64,000 bases of DNA from Ignelater luminosus (GCA_011009095.1 VTPC01090683.1:257140-321139), one strand, 5' to 3'. Shown: positions 46,912 to 58,012, counted from the first letter of the stretch. Notes: generated by a model not told the origin, from the letters alone. Program-made: numbers and translations.

Positions 46912-47087
46912 AATTGAAGGGGCCAATGCAAGAAGTGGACATGTCCATTTTTTATCAGAAATGAGTTATTTGTTTGGACATGTTCTTGAATCGTTACTGC
47001 ATCGTTCTGAGCAAGAACTAGACTTCTGCCGCTAACATAGATCATATACGACTGCGATGTTGGTTGTCTACCTACTAAGTACTGTGC

Positions 47088-47130
47088 AAGAAGTGGACAT
47101 GAACTGGTCATGTCCAGTTTTTGCAAAGTA
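47088..47130. repeat. Left subterminal repeat of the DUF7869 transposon
   Basis: TGCAAGAAGTGGACATGA is followed within a few bases by TCATGTCCAG, giving both a direct copy of the TIR core and a short inverted partner. Lies between the left TIR and the start codon, where transposase-binding or promoter sites would be expected. Confidence 0.7.
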
Positions 47131-47230
47131 TTGTGGGTAGTTGTGTACTGTGTACGTGACTACAACAGTGTGTTTATGTGAAGTGTAGTGTTATTGTTAA
47201 TCTATTTATTGTGGTATTAAATAGTGCACA

Positions 47231-49284
47231 ATGAGTTCTTCATCAAAATCAGAGGAGGATCCTTATGCTGGCAGTGATTCTCAAACAGACCCTGAATATA
47301 TACCATCAGAAGGTAGTGAAACTGAGGAACCTAACCTCACTTTAAGGGAAGATAAAGGCAAGAAACGGTTGAGGAAAGAAAGGCAGTGGCAAAGAAATGT
47401 GAGGAAGGAATGCAAAACTGCTGGCAAAGAATATGTTAATACTTTGAAACAAGTAGTACCAGAAAAACAACTAGGAAATGCATGTAACTGCAAAATGAAA
47501 TGTTTTGACAGAGTTACAGCTGATACCAGAGTGGCAATATTTAAAGCCTCTTATAAACTACCAAGCAAGGACTTGCAGGATGCATATTTATCTGGAGACA
47601 TTGCCATAAAACAAGTTGCACAGCACAGAAAACGCAGCGATGAAAATAATAAACCAAAAAGTGTTTATTGTACATTTTCTGTAAGTGGATATTTTGATAC
47701 CTACTTAAATTTATTCTGGTTATAGCGCACACATTTCTGAATGTCAAAGAGGGAGTGGTATGGTACTCACATTTTATCTGTTTTAGGTTAAAGAAAATGC
47801 TACTAAAGTTCCTGTATGTAAAAATGCACTGCTTGCTATACACGGAATAAAAAAAGGTAGGATCAACAGAATAATCGACCACATGAAACTCAATGTGACT
47901 TCTCAAATAGACCGGCGTGGAAAACATAACAATAGGCCAAATCAAGTTACTCCTGACATATTAGCTCAGTTAAATGCTCATATAATGAGCTTTCCTAAAT
48001 ATAAATCACACTACAGTAGAACTGATAATTTACAAAAGTATTATCTATCACCATTGCTAAATGCTTCTAAAATACATGCTTTGTACTTAGAATACTATGA
48101 GCCCGATCAATATAGAATATTACAGGAGAATAGGGACAATGAAAACTTTAAACCTGTAATAAAATACGAATTCTTTCGAAAATATTTTACAGAAAATTTT
48201 AATATTTCATTTGGAAAGCCTAAGTCAGATTCATGTCAGAAATGTGACAAACTAATGAACAAACTTTTAAGTGCTGAAACAGAAGAAGAGAAGAGACAGC
48301 TCAGGACAGAAAAAGAGTTACATGTTGCCAAAGTAGAAACATTTTATAAAGATCTCAAGGCAAAGACAAAACTGTGTAAAAATAATGATCATGTTGAAGT
48401 TATTACATTTGATTTCCAGCAAAATCTTCCGTTACCAGGTGGGGACGTATTTTACAAAATTCAAATGTGGGTGTACAACTTCTACATTTATGTCGCAAGC
48501 ACGGGTAAAAGCTACTTCTTTTTGTATGATGAAACGCTTGCTGGAAAAGGACAAAATGAAGTTATCAGCCTACTTAATTATTTCTTCAACAATATCCTTA
48601 GACCTGAGGTTACTGACGTCTGCATGTTTTCGGACAACTGTGCGTCACAAAACAAAAACTATGTCATAACGCAGTATCTTTACAGTTTTATTGAAACTGG
48701 TAAATTTAAATTTATCTACCAACGTTTTCCTGAACCGGGGCACAGTTATCTACCCTGTGATCGCAGCTTCGAAGCTATTGAACAAAGAAAACGAAGATAC
48801 GACAAAATATACCTGCCAAATGCATACGCCAAAATTGTTACAGAATCTGGAAAGAAATTTGTGGTTATTCCGGTTCAACAAAAAATGTTTCTGAATTTTA
48901 AAGACCACTTTTTACCAATGTTCAAAAAAAACTCCAAGCCGAAAAAATGCAAAGTTTACAATATCCAAATACAGAATCTTTCGTTATGACATTACCAAAA
49001 TGCCAAACATTTTTTGTAGTGTGTCAGTATCACTACAGGTGTATGAAGAATTTGATATAAAAAATAAAAACATATCTGTCACCATGCCGAATGATACCAC
49101 TCTTTTGTATAATGAAAGAAGGAAATTGAAACAAAAAAAGTTTGAGCATTTAATGACGTTAGCATCTTACTATGTGCCAGTAGCTGATCAATGGTTTTAT
49201 GAAGATATAAAAAATTATCATAGAGAATTTGCTAATACAGAAAATCATTCGTCGTGCTCAGAATATGAAGAAAACCACTACTAA
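47231..49284 (+). CDS. DUF7869-type putative transposase (2 exons, one homopolymer frameshift)
   Basis: Exon 1 is 47231-47680 (150 codons; acidic Ser-rich start MSSSSKSEEDPYAGSD, basic stretch, cysteine knot-like CNCKMKC near residue 93). The intron 47681-47786 has GTAAGT and TTTTAG borders, phase 0. Exon 2 runs 47787-49284, giving about 649 residues in all. Exon 2 has a CQKC motif (about 300), then an RNase H-like region: ITFDFQQNLPLP (Asp about 359), MFSDNCASQNKN (Asp about 433) and EPGHSYLPCDRSFEAIE (about 466-482), the hallmark of DUF7869 proteins. These are plausible catalytic residues, by inference. The A6 run at 48942-48947 has one A too many. Removing it continues the frame into FRYDITKMPNIFCS ... 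EYEENHY at 49284; left as is, translation stops at 48989. Confidence 0.82.
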
Positions 49285-49385
49285 ATTGATATTTAATAAT
49301 AATATAGATTGAATCACTGTTCTTACATATAAAAGTTTAGGTTTTCAAGAAATAAATATATTTCAAAAATCAAATCTTAATTTAC

Positions 49386-49402
49386 TGTGCAAGAAGTGGA
49401 CA
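49386..49402. repeat. Right subterminal repeat of the DUF7869 transposon
   Basis: TGCAAGAAGTGGACATC, a direct copy of the TIR core, lies about 200 bases inside the right end and just downstream of the gene. Confidence 0.7.
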
Positions 49403-49608
49403 TCTCCAACAGATTCTATTTTTTTGCAGCCGTAAAAAATATATAACAACTAACCATACACACTGAAATATCCACATACTAGTCATAAATAGCTACCATA
49501 AATCAAAAACTTGTTAAACTACAGTATTTAAGCTGCAAACGTTTTTTTCGTTTCCTGTAAAATTGTAAATTGTCGACATGTCCACTTCTTGCATTGGCCC
49601 CTTCAATT

Positions 49609-50188
49609 ATAACCATGCCCATTTTCACCAACAAATAAACTTGAACTGAAATAAAGGTTTTCAGGTTACATCTTTTTAGTTATTTGATTTTGGTTACATT
49701 AGAAATTACAGTTCAAAAACATCATTATATCTTGTTTGAGTGACTACTACATCAACTTAAAAGAGTACTTCCATGAATCGATGTTAAGTTTAAATCGCAC
49801 CTATGATCGGTTTATAAACCTTACTTCTTATCCGTAAAATTAAAATTTAGAAGATTCGTGTCTCGAGCTAAAATCTTCCAGGAATTTTGGCTTGAGAATT
49901 CTCGGCTCAGAAACCTCTTTTCTAACATTAAACATGAGATTGCTTTGTTTGTAAAATTTTCAAGCTTACGTCAAGTAATACTAAATGCGTCAAAGCCATC
50001 AAGGCTGTGTGGTCTTCAAAATGTAATAAATCCGATATTAATCTTCGACCGATTGTTAACACAATAGAATCTTCAGCATATCATTATCACTTGTAAATAT
50101 GTAATAAAAAACTATTTTTTAAAATTTAGATTAGGAATTCCAAAAGGTATTCTTGATGTGCTAAACGTCACTCCGACAAGAAATATAC
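49609..50188. other. Intergenic, nothing recognised
   Basis: No gene supported between the transposon and the small solo LTR. Confidence 0.4.
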
Positions 50189-50546
50189 TGTAACGCATCA
50201 TCCCTCGAATACGTAGAAAAGTCCCGAACAGTCTCGAACAAGCTGGCCGAATGTACCGGAGAAGTCTGGTCCGACCGTCGAATGTGCGAGAAACAGCGAG
50301 GATATTCTATGCCCATCGAGAGCGACAAGGAAACGTATATAAATGCGCATAGATAGAGCCGTAGGAATACTACAGTCAATCAGCTAGTAGTTACGAACGA
50401 AATAAATGTTAATTAGTAATAAATAAATTCTTCTGTACATAATTAAATAAATAATTTAGAGTAAATAAATTCTGGAAATAAATTGTAATAAACTGAGTAA
50501 AAAATAAATATTAAAAATAAATACACGTTTTTGTCAAAACGTAACA
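50189..50546 (+). mobile_element. Small solo LTR (TGTAACGCATC...AACGTAACA)
   Basis: A 358-base unit starts TGTAACGC and ends AAACGTAACA. It has LTR-like anatomy: a TATATAAATGCGC core promoter (about 50336), a GTCAATCAGCTAGTAGTTACG initiator-like region after it, and many AATAAA signals at the 3' end. Flanks are ATAC and GTAC, a target duplication with one mismatch. No second LTR or coding region adjoins it. Confidence 0.65.
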
Positions 50547-51263
50547 GTACGATTAATCGAGAAGAAAGTATATTTAACGTTGACGTAAAAAACGCCTTCG
50601 ATTAAATAACGATGAGAATAGATTTATACATGTATTAGCATACCCTACTGAAATTTTGTTAACTAGGATTTAAATTAAAGCGTTTGTATAAGCAGTGCTT
50701 GAATGGTTAATTGAATAATGTAAATTAATTAGGAACACGTAGTAGTTTATGGTTTCAGCTGTATAACAATAGCTTTTGATTTATAAACTACATTCAGCAA
50801 AGATCTGGGTTATTACTACCTTTATGATGGTCAAGATATTATTATTGCTATGTATAATAGCATTAGGTACAATGTAACTATAAAATAATATTTAGTTAAT
50901 CAGACACACGTTCCCTGTGTAATTGCATCGAAGAGTATAAAACGTTATTGGTACGGTTTCAGGATGCCAATTAACTAAAGGAGAATTGAAAATCGATTTA
51001 GTTATAGATACATATTTGTTTAATATGCTTGTTAACCTTGTTATAGATAGGATTAAATAATTTGATCTTGTTTGATTATTTGAAATTGTCTATAGTGTGA
51101 TAAAGTAGATCAGGGAAAATAAAGATGTTATATTATTGAAATATAAAATATAGAAATAAGCAAAGTAATTGTAATTAAAATTGATACTTTTTTGTATAAG
51201 GAAGGCGTATGATTTACAATTAAATACGACTAGACATATTAACGGCTATATGTATGTACATAG
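50547..51263. other. AT-rich intergenic sequence
   Basis: Nothing recognised. Confidence 0.4.
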
Positions 51264-51493
51264 TGTTATGATATGGAGAGCTCTTTTTCTCAGGGTCCAT
51301 ATTTTTCTTTGTGTGGTTCTTAACTTTTTTATTAAAACGCTATTTTCTTGACAATATTAATTTATTTATGTTTTTACTGTCATTACATTTTTCAAACAAA
51401 AAAAAAAAAATTTTTTATACTCTCTTTTTTTATCATTTTCAAATATCACTACATTTTTAATATCATCACATTTACATTTTTAATATCATCACA
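51264..51493 (-). repeat. 3' LTR of the gag-only element
   Basis: 230 bases. It carries a tandem duplication of about 21-23 bases at its U3 end (TTTTTAATATCATCACATTT twice) that the other LTR lacks, so the two LTRs have diverged or the duplication arose after insertion. Confidence 0.88.
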
Positions 51494-51505
51494 TTTCCCC
51501 TCCAT
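51494..51505 (-). promoter_or_regulatory. Polypurine tract of the gag-only element
   Basis: On the minus strand the sequence ATGGAGGGGAAA abuts the TGTGATG start of the 3' LTR, as needed to prime plus-strand DNA synthesis. Confidence 0.75.
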
Positions 51506-52628
51506 ATTAATATAAATTTTAAGCGTTTTATACTATAGCTTAAATTTTGATTAATATTAACTAAAATATACTCAATAGAGAATTCTATTATAATTTGATC
51601 TTTGTTTCTTTTCTTTGTCTTATGTAATATAATAGATATTGTTTTGTTTCATGACATACATAATCATTTTTTTTAATGGTGTTTTATTTTATGTTTTTAT
51701 TCTAACCTTAATTATTTGAATTGACGGTCTTGCACTTTGACATTTGTCGAACGTCATTTTGACATTAGGCAACTGTCATTCATTCATTCATTTTTTTTGA
51801 CATTAGTTAATTGTCATTTTTGACATTTGTTAATTGTCACTTTGACATTACATTATTTCAACAGAATAACAATTTAAAATTTTATAAGTTTAGTTAGCAT
51901 TATTAACATTTTATACAGGATTTTTTTTATTGTTTTTTTTTAACTCAATATTCGATATTTTCATTTTATTTCACATTTCCTTCCTATTTCTCTCTTATTT
52001 TCCTCTATTTTCCAACTAGCTTTCATTCATGCTGCATTCATACAAATCATTTTCTACAACTTCTTAAGAAATTGCAAAAATTATTTTCTCTAGTAGTAAC
52101 GCTTTCTTCATATAACTTAACTCCCTGCTTCATTTATCTACTTCAATATCATATTAAGGATCATATTTTGACCTTTTCTTTTAATATTATCAATCATATC
52201 ATTAATTATTTATTATTATTATCATTATTATTCTACTAACTTCATATTCAAATCTTCATAATTATCATCATTTTAATAATACTTCATTAATAATTATTTA
52301 ACTCATTATGATTATCTTTAACACATTCATTCAAGCATCATTCATACCTTCTTGTCAAACCTAATACGAAATGTTTCCTATTCTTCTTTGGTTATTTTTG
52401 TCAACATTGGCTTCTAATTTTACTTTAACATTCTCTTGTAGCATTTATTCTAGTTCTTTGATTTTCTTTCTTTTTCTGCATTTGTAATTTTTTTGTTCCT
52501 TTCTGATTCCTGATAGTAAATTCTTCAAATGTTCTTTCATTATCATTTTATATTTTTCCATCCTTATTTTGGATTTACTATCTTTCTTAAATATTTTATA
52601 CCTCGATTCCTTATTTTTCTTTCTAGTC
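51506..52628 (-). other. Non-coding interior of the gag-only element
   Basis: Minus-strand purine-rich, plus-strand T-rich sequence with TGACATT repeats near 51730-51850. No pol-type motif is visible. The position corresponds to where pol would normally lie. Confidence 0.6.
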
Positions 52629-53528
52629 TTATTTTTTAGATTTTCTTTTGACTTTGATCCCCTCCAACCTTTTATTTTCCATTGTCATCTTCATTTTGTT
52701 TCTTCTTTCCGTTTTTCTTACTTTTCTTAGTTTATTCTGCCAGTTAATAGTACATTTCAATTTTCCTTCATTATTATTATCATTTTGATAATTTTTTTCT
52801 TTTTTGTAATTATTCTTTATCTTACTTTTAAGATTTGCCTTTCTTATTGGTAAACTGTTAATTCTTTCTTTTGGATTTATTCGTTTGTGGTTTACTGAGA
52901 ATTTTGCCATATTTTGAATCCCGCTATCTAATATACAATAATGACTTGGTCCATGATTACCTGCTGTTGATTTCTCTTCAACATTTTTGTTTATTTTTTC
53001 TAATTCTATTTTCACATTCTTGCTCCTTAATTTTCTCATTTATATCTGCATCCCTTATTTGTAACATGTCGATAATTTCTTCTTGGTGTCTTTCTATTTT
53101 CCTACGCATTTCATTCTGACATTCATCTATCTTATTATTCACCTCTTCTTGTATTGCACCTCTCATGTTTTTAACAATATTATCCCATCTATTCTCATGA
53201 TCTTCAAATTTTCTTTTATTTCTTCAAATCTTTTCTCTTGATTATGATTGATTTCTTCAAATCTTTTAGTATTATCTTGTTTACTCTCTTCTAATCTTTT
53301 AGTTTGGTCTTCAAATCTTTTATCTTGGTCTTGTTTCATTTCTATTAATATTTTAAGTAAATCTGGTTGTTGTTGTCTTATTTCTTTTTGCTCTTTATCT
53401 CCCTTTTCAACATCTCCCATGGTCTCCTCCATACTTGTACTTTCTTCTTCCATCTGTTCAATTTCAATATTTTCTTCCTCTCTTTTGACCCTTTTTCTAC
53501 TATCTACCGATTTACCTCGCGTTGACAT
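52629..53528 (-). pseudogene. Gag-like coiled-coil protein of the LTR element, frameshifted
   Basis: The ATG complementary to 53526-53528 opens MSTRGKSVDSRKRVKREEEN. A long charged coiled-coil follows, with repeated KRFEE/KRLEE units (DQDKRFEDQTKRLEESKQD, NHNQEKRFEEIKE). The frame breaks near 53180, resumes as MRGAIQEEVNNKIDECQNEM, breaks again near 53000, and continues as a Lys/Asn-rich tail with GNHGPSHYCILD to a stop at 52629. A zinc knuckle is not evident. The 5' location directly after the primer-binding site and the coiled-coil make gag the best guess; I do not recognise the family. Confidence 0.6.
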
Positions 53529-53590
53529 CTTTCCACTACCAACAGACAACTAACAAAATGATAATTATGTCTTTTATTTAACTTGCCCTA

Positions 53591-53606
53591 CCACGTTGGG
53601 ACGCCA
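53591..53606 (-). promoter_or_regulatory. Primer-binding site of the gag-only element
   Basis: Minus-strand TGGCGTCCCAACGTGG begins nine bases after the 5' LTR. TGGCG.CC followed by AACGTGG is a common tRNA-primed site of Gypsy-type elements; the tRNA is not determined. Confidence 0.7.
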
Positions 53607-53615
53607 ATTTTTTTA

Positions 53616-53828
53616 TGTTATGATATGGAGAGCTCTTTTTCTCAGGGTCCTTATTTTTCTTCGTGTGGTTCTTATTTTTTTTTTATTAAAACGCTATTTT
53701 CTTGGCAATATTAATTTATTTATGTTTTTACTGTCATTACATTTTTCAAACAAAAACAAAAAAAATTTTTCTTATACTCTCTTTTTTTTATCATTTTCAA
53801 ATATCACTACATTTTTAATATCATCACA
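53616..53828 (-). repeat. 5' LTR of the gag-only element
   Basis: 213 bases, direct repeat of 51264-51493 apart from small indels in A/T runs and the missing end duplication. Confidence 0.9.
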
Positions 53829-53832
53829 ATAG

Positions 53833-54180
53833 TTAAGCATATCTGGTTTAAATACAAGTGCCAATTGTTTAAGCAGTGCCACTTTACACTTTACATTTAC
53901 AATCAGCTTATCTTCCAACGTAGTAGGGTCTGTGGTTAATCGAACGACCATCTGTTGTGATTGTAGTAGGAGTCGTCGGGCAACCTGATTTTCAAATGAC
54001 GAAAAGTGAATATCCTGCATCGCGGTTGATGCTGTTAGGATGCTTGTGGATTTCTATTGCTTCCCTGATTTTACTGGTATAGTGAGATGATTTGAAAATA
54101 AGAAAAGAATTTTCAACCAATATCTTATATCCCGTTGCAGATTGGTCCTCGGCAACTACAGACACCGATATGGACATAAT
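53833..54180 (-). pseudogene. Penelope-like (GIY-YIG) retroelement C-terminal relic
   Basis: The minus-strand frame 54177-53992 reads SSHYTSKIREAIEIHKHPNS followed by INRDAGYSL. This matches the end of the GIY-YIG endonuclease domain of Penelope-like elements, where the REAxEI...NRD motif is conserved. The frame then breaks and continues as FENQVARRLLLQSQQMVV. Only this tail is visible. The gag-only LTR element inserted next to it. Confidence 0.5.
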
Positions 54181-55240
54181 ATAGCTGTAATTATATTTTA
54201 ATAAATGATAATATTAGCTGTGGATTATTTTTTGAGAATACTTTAAACACTCACACAAATTGACCAGTATGGAAAAATGCTTCTAATAAATAAACTAAGA
54301 TTTTGTATAAATTTGTAGCCGACTGCAGATGGCTGTCATTTATTTCATATTACCAATTATATTATTAAGGTTTGTACTAATACACAACTCTAATTATACT
54401 ACAAGATGTTACGTACAAAATTACAGGACAATACAAAAACCTTTGTAGATTTGGGCTTTCTTTATCAAAGACTGTTTATAATTATAACTTAGTGCTGTTG
54501 CTTTTTATTATATTATCTCAGAAGGAACAAACTAATATTTTTCAATTTAGAATATAAATTCTAAGAAGTGTTTATTTCCCAAGTCCATTATTTTCCGACG
54601 TTCTCATTTCCAGAGAAATTACGTACAATTACCGGCGTCTAGACAGTATTATTTTCGGACATAATACCATACCTATACGAAATGAAGTGGAAATAACGAA
54701 ATGTCTAAATTTATTATTTAAGAGTAAACGGTAGCGTAAATCGATTTGCTAAGACCTATTGGGAACCATAAAATTTCTAAACCTCCAACACACGAACGTG
54801 AGGAAGCAATTTATTTCAAAGTAGACCAGCATTTTATTACACCCAAGGATATTAATAAGCAGCAAAATACACTTTGGTTGTATGAAGTTAGTATATTGCA
54901 AAAAAATCTCAATTTGTAGCTACTAAAATATTTATATTCGATTACTGATAATGTGGAATGTTGAAAACTTTCTGTAGTTTTACACACTCCGAGTTTCCGT
55001 AAACATAGAAGTAGATAACAAAGGTCAAGTAAAAATATTTTGCAGTCACAACTATTAGATACATACATATTATTTTAATAAAAATTGTTATTTTAACTAT
55101 ACAGAGGGTTCCTACGATACGCAACGCCCGTGTGCTAATAACTTTGGGTGGGCATAAAATTATGAGGGTCTAAGGACAAAACAAAATGTTTTATTCATCT
55201 TTATATAACCAATAATCAAGACTCTCAATTTCACATTTTC
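54181..55240. other. Intergenic, nothing recognised
   Basis: No supported feature. The short reading frames near 54811-55124 have no motifs. Confidence 0.4.
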
Positions 55241-55965
55241 TACTTTTTTTTTCTAGAGTATCTAAATCACAGCTATCTTTCTCAATGTCCCATCCACCAT
55301 CTTCTGTCGTCCATTGTCCATTGCTATCAACGTTTTTATCGTCATTCTCATCATGATCATCTTCACCACTATTCATTATATAACATTTATCGTTAATGTC
55401 CATCCACCATTTCCCTTCCTTCATTTTTCATAGTTCATTTTACATAGCTAACTTCGTTAGTGTTGATTCCCCAGTCTCGATCATCTATCATTCGATACCA
55501 TCATCCACTATCAGCATTTATCGAAAATTCTATATCACCAACTCAACATTGCCAATCTCTGTCTTCTAACGTCCGTTATCCAACGTTTATCGTCCATCGT
55601 CTTTCATTGTTCATCGTCCACTGCAAACCCTTCATAATCCATAGTCCATCTTCCATTTTCCGTCGCTCGATGTTCGTCCATTTATGTTATCATTGTAATT
55701 TATGTCCAGCATTCCATGACATTTCATTCCCACATTGCCATTGTCCTTTGCCCAGTGTCTATTGTTCATGGTCATGTACGTTATCAGACATCTATCATTT
55801 CACTCTCCATCTTACATCATCTTATCTCTACGTTTCACCATTCACCATCTACCATCCATAGTTCGCATCCATCGTCCATCCTCCTTCGTCTATCATCCAT
55901 TTTCCACAATTTATCAACCAACATTCATTATTTATTGTTCATGATCTATTTTGCATTCTGCAATG
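55241..55965. repeat. Degenerate CCATC/TCATC-rich low-complexity tract
   Basis: Over about 700 bases the plus strand is dominated by TCATC, CCATC, TCGTCCA and CATTG words without a fixed period, and the strand is pyrimidine-biased. The open frames on both strands (for example 55460-55861 plus and 55424-55191 minus, Asp/Glu-rich) follow from this composition and are not called as genes. Confidence 0.65.
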
Positions 55966-56710
55966 CATCTTTAATTGCAGAAATATGAATAGTTATTTGT
56001 ATAACAAGAGTGTAAAGTAAAGTTTTTTGAATGAGTAGATAGTTTATGGCACGAGCGACAGTTGTTTCTTAAAACCAAACCATTAGCATAACAAATATCT
56101 TCTTTAAAACTCCAAGAAGAATAAGCTAACTTATTTAATTGTATTTTACTACTTCGCCAACCTAACAAATTATAATATTATTTAATACAAGCTTTACCTT
56201 TAATAATAGCTTCCTGAAACTGTTTCAAACATTGAAGACTAATAGTCAAATGGGTTGTGAATAGGTTAACATGAATTCTTAACTCTTCATCTACATCAGA
56301 TTCCATATCGGGTGAAGTGGTTCTATTTAATGTGTCAGCTGCAAACATCAACTTACCAGATTTGTAAGTTACATTTACATCAAAAGCTTGAAATTTTAGT
56401 AGCATTCTCTGTAAACGACACGGTACATCAGATTTTCTAAATATTGTACCTAAAAGAACACAATAAAAGAATAAGCCAATGGTTTATCTTCCTGCAATAA
56501 AACTGCACCAACTGCTAATTTAGAAGAATCTACTGCTAATACAATACGCTATTTGCGTCAAGATGAGTCAAAACAGGTGCAGTGGTAATAAACCTCTTTA
56601 ACTTCTCAAATACAACTTGATGGTTGCTATTTCATTGCCTTGCTATTGTACATCTTAACGTAACATTGTTTTAAGGCACTTATATAGTTTCTTTTGATAA
56701 ATTACAATAC

Positions 56711-57874
56711 GGTGTGTTCATTTTAAAATGATCCACCCTTAATATCTCGTAAACAATTGCAGATACTGAAATAAGAAAAAACATGTTGATATATTTATCG
56801 AGGGGGACATTAGAATGAATAATGGACTCAATAGTGGTGGTTCACCCTCGCATACATAACCTCAGAATCTTAAATGGTACCCCATCACTTGTGATGCGTC
56901 CTTGAGGAGGAAATATCAATAGCAACCTTTTAGTAGAAATTAAATATAAATCGGCCTACTAAATCGCAAGTTACAGCACAAAACGTCTCGTTTCAATGAT
57001 GGGTTTAAACCGCGTTAACCAAGTTTCAATTATTTTGGTACTTATTTTGGGAATGAAACAGACGATCGTAAACATTTTTAATTGAATAATTAAAATTGGA
57101 CTGCCAATAGAAAGTTAAAACAGTAGAAATGAAACAACAGAAAAATGAGCAATTCTTTAAAGGAAGTACCTTACCTAACAATTTACATTAGCAACTCAAT
57201 TTGCACTTTTCAACTTCAAACTCGTTTAATGGCACTTAATCATTATTTAGAATTATCACTAAAACAATTGAATTAGTCACCTTGATATACAAATCATCTG
57301 TCTATAACAACAAAGGCAAGTCATGTTCTTTACGTAAATTACCGTATCTCGATTGTTTTAATATAAAGTTTAGATGAAAATCAAGTATAACTTTGCTGCT
57401 ACATTTAGATGCTGTCTTCAAAATTGTTTTTATTTCGCGTTGTTCCTTCACTCTTGTTTTTACCTTCTATTGACAGTTCATTTTACAATAATCAATTAGA
57501 AATGCTTATATTCATGTGTTTTGCATCCGACGTATGCACCACAACAATTGAAATGCGTTTATTTACTTAGCTAAAGTTATTTAGATTCTTAACTAATATG
57601 ACACATTTTGTGCTGTAACTTTTAATCAAGTAGACTGATTTGAATTTTATTTTTACCGAAAGATTGCTATTGTTATTCCCTTTCTAGCGACGTATCACAA
57701 GTAGTGGAATGCCGTTTAAGGTTTCAAAATTATGTATGTGACATCTATGAACTAGTTAATCATGTCTTCTAATGTCTCCCTCCATAATTAGATTTGCATG
57801 TTTTTTTCTGATTTTGATATTTTAATGTTTTTACAAGATAGTAAGGGTGAATCGATTTAAAATGAACACACTGT
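56711..57874. mobile_element. Foldback DNA element with about 340-bp inverted arms, TA-flanked, inside the Gypsy relic
   Basis: The ends CGGTGTGTTCATTTTAAAAT and, inverted, CAGTGTGTTCATTTTAAAT lie between TA dinucleotides (56709-56710 and 57875-57876). The arms continue inward in matching order: ACATTAGAA, CATACATAA, CACTACTTGTGAT.CGTC-type, AATAGCAA and GTTACAGCACAAAA, up to TTTCAATTRTTKTGGT near 57030. The middle has no reading frame. TA flanks and GTG-rich ends suggest a non-autonomous Tc1/mariner-type unit. Confidence 0.78.
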
Positions 57875-58012
57875 ATGTATATACGAACCTAAATAATTAA
57901 TCATACCTGCATATCTGCAATGCTTTTTTATCTACAGGAGTAGGTTTCCCACAAATAGCTTTAATTTTATTCTAATCGGGACCTGTTCCTTTTTTTAGAA
58001 ATATATGTGATA

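Larger units (their letters stand above)
46916..49604 (+). mobile_element. DNA transposon encoding a DUF7869-type protein; long TIRs and 4-bp AATT target duplication
   Basis: The left end GAAGGGGCCAATGCAAGAAG (46916) continues GTGGACATGTC and is matched perfectly by the reverse complement of the right end, over about 31 bases. AATT flanks both sides (46912-46915 and 49605-49608). Extra copies of GCAAGAAGTGGACAT lie inside both ends (about 47090 and 49387). The 2689-base unit holds one spliced gene. A 4-bp duplication and this protein type fit the Sola superfamily best, but that is recalled, not checked. It looks young: perfect TIRs and a coding region with one probable sequencing-type frameshift. 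Confidence 0.88.
51264..53828 (-). mobile_element. Complete gag-only (non-autonomous) LTR retrotransposon
   Basis: Two direct LTRs, 51264-51493 and 53616-53828, share the TGTTATGATATGGAGAGC start and the ATATCATCACA end (plus-strand view). ATAG flanks the whole unit (51260-51263 and 53829-53832). Read on the minus strand, the 5' LTR is 53828-53616, followed by a primer-binding site, then a gag-like frame, then a purine-rich tract directly before the 3' LTR. No protease, reverse transcriptase, RNase H or integrase sequence is present in the 2.1-kb interior, so it must have moved with enzymes from another element. Confidence 0.9.

Noticed and set aside
53248..53832. Ser/Leu-rich plus-strand frames opposite the gag-like ORF
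   Set aside because: They mirror the charged coiled-coil ORF on the minus strand and the LTR.
55460..55988. Ser/His-rich open frames on the plus strand and an Asp-rich one on the minus strand
   Set aside because: They are by-products of the CCATC-rich low-complexity tract.
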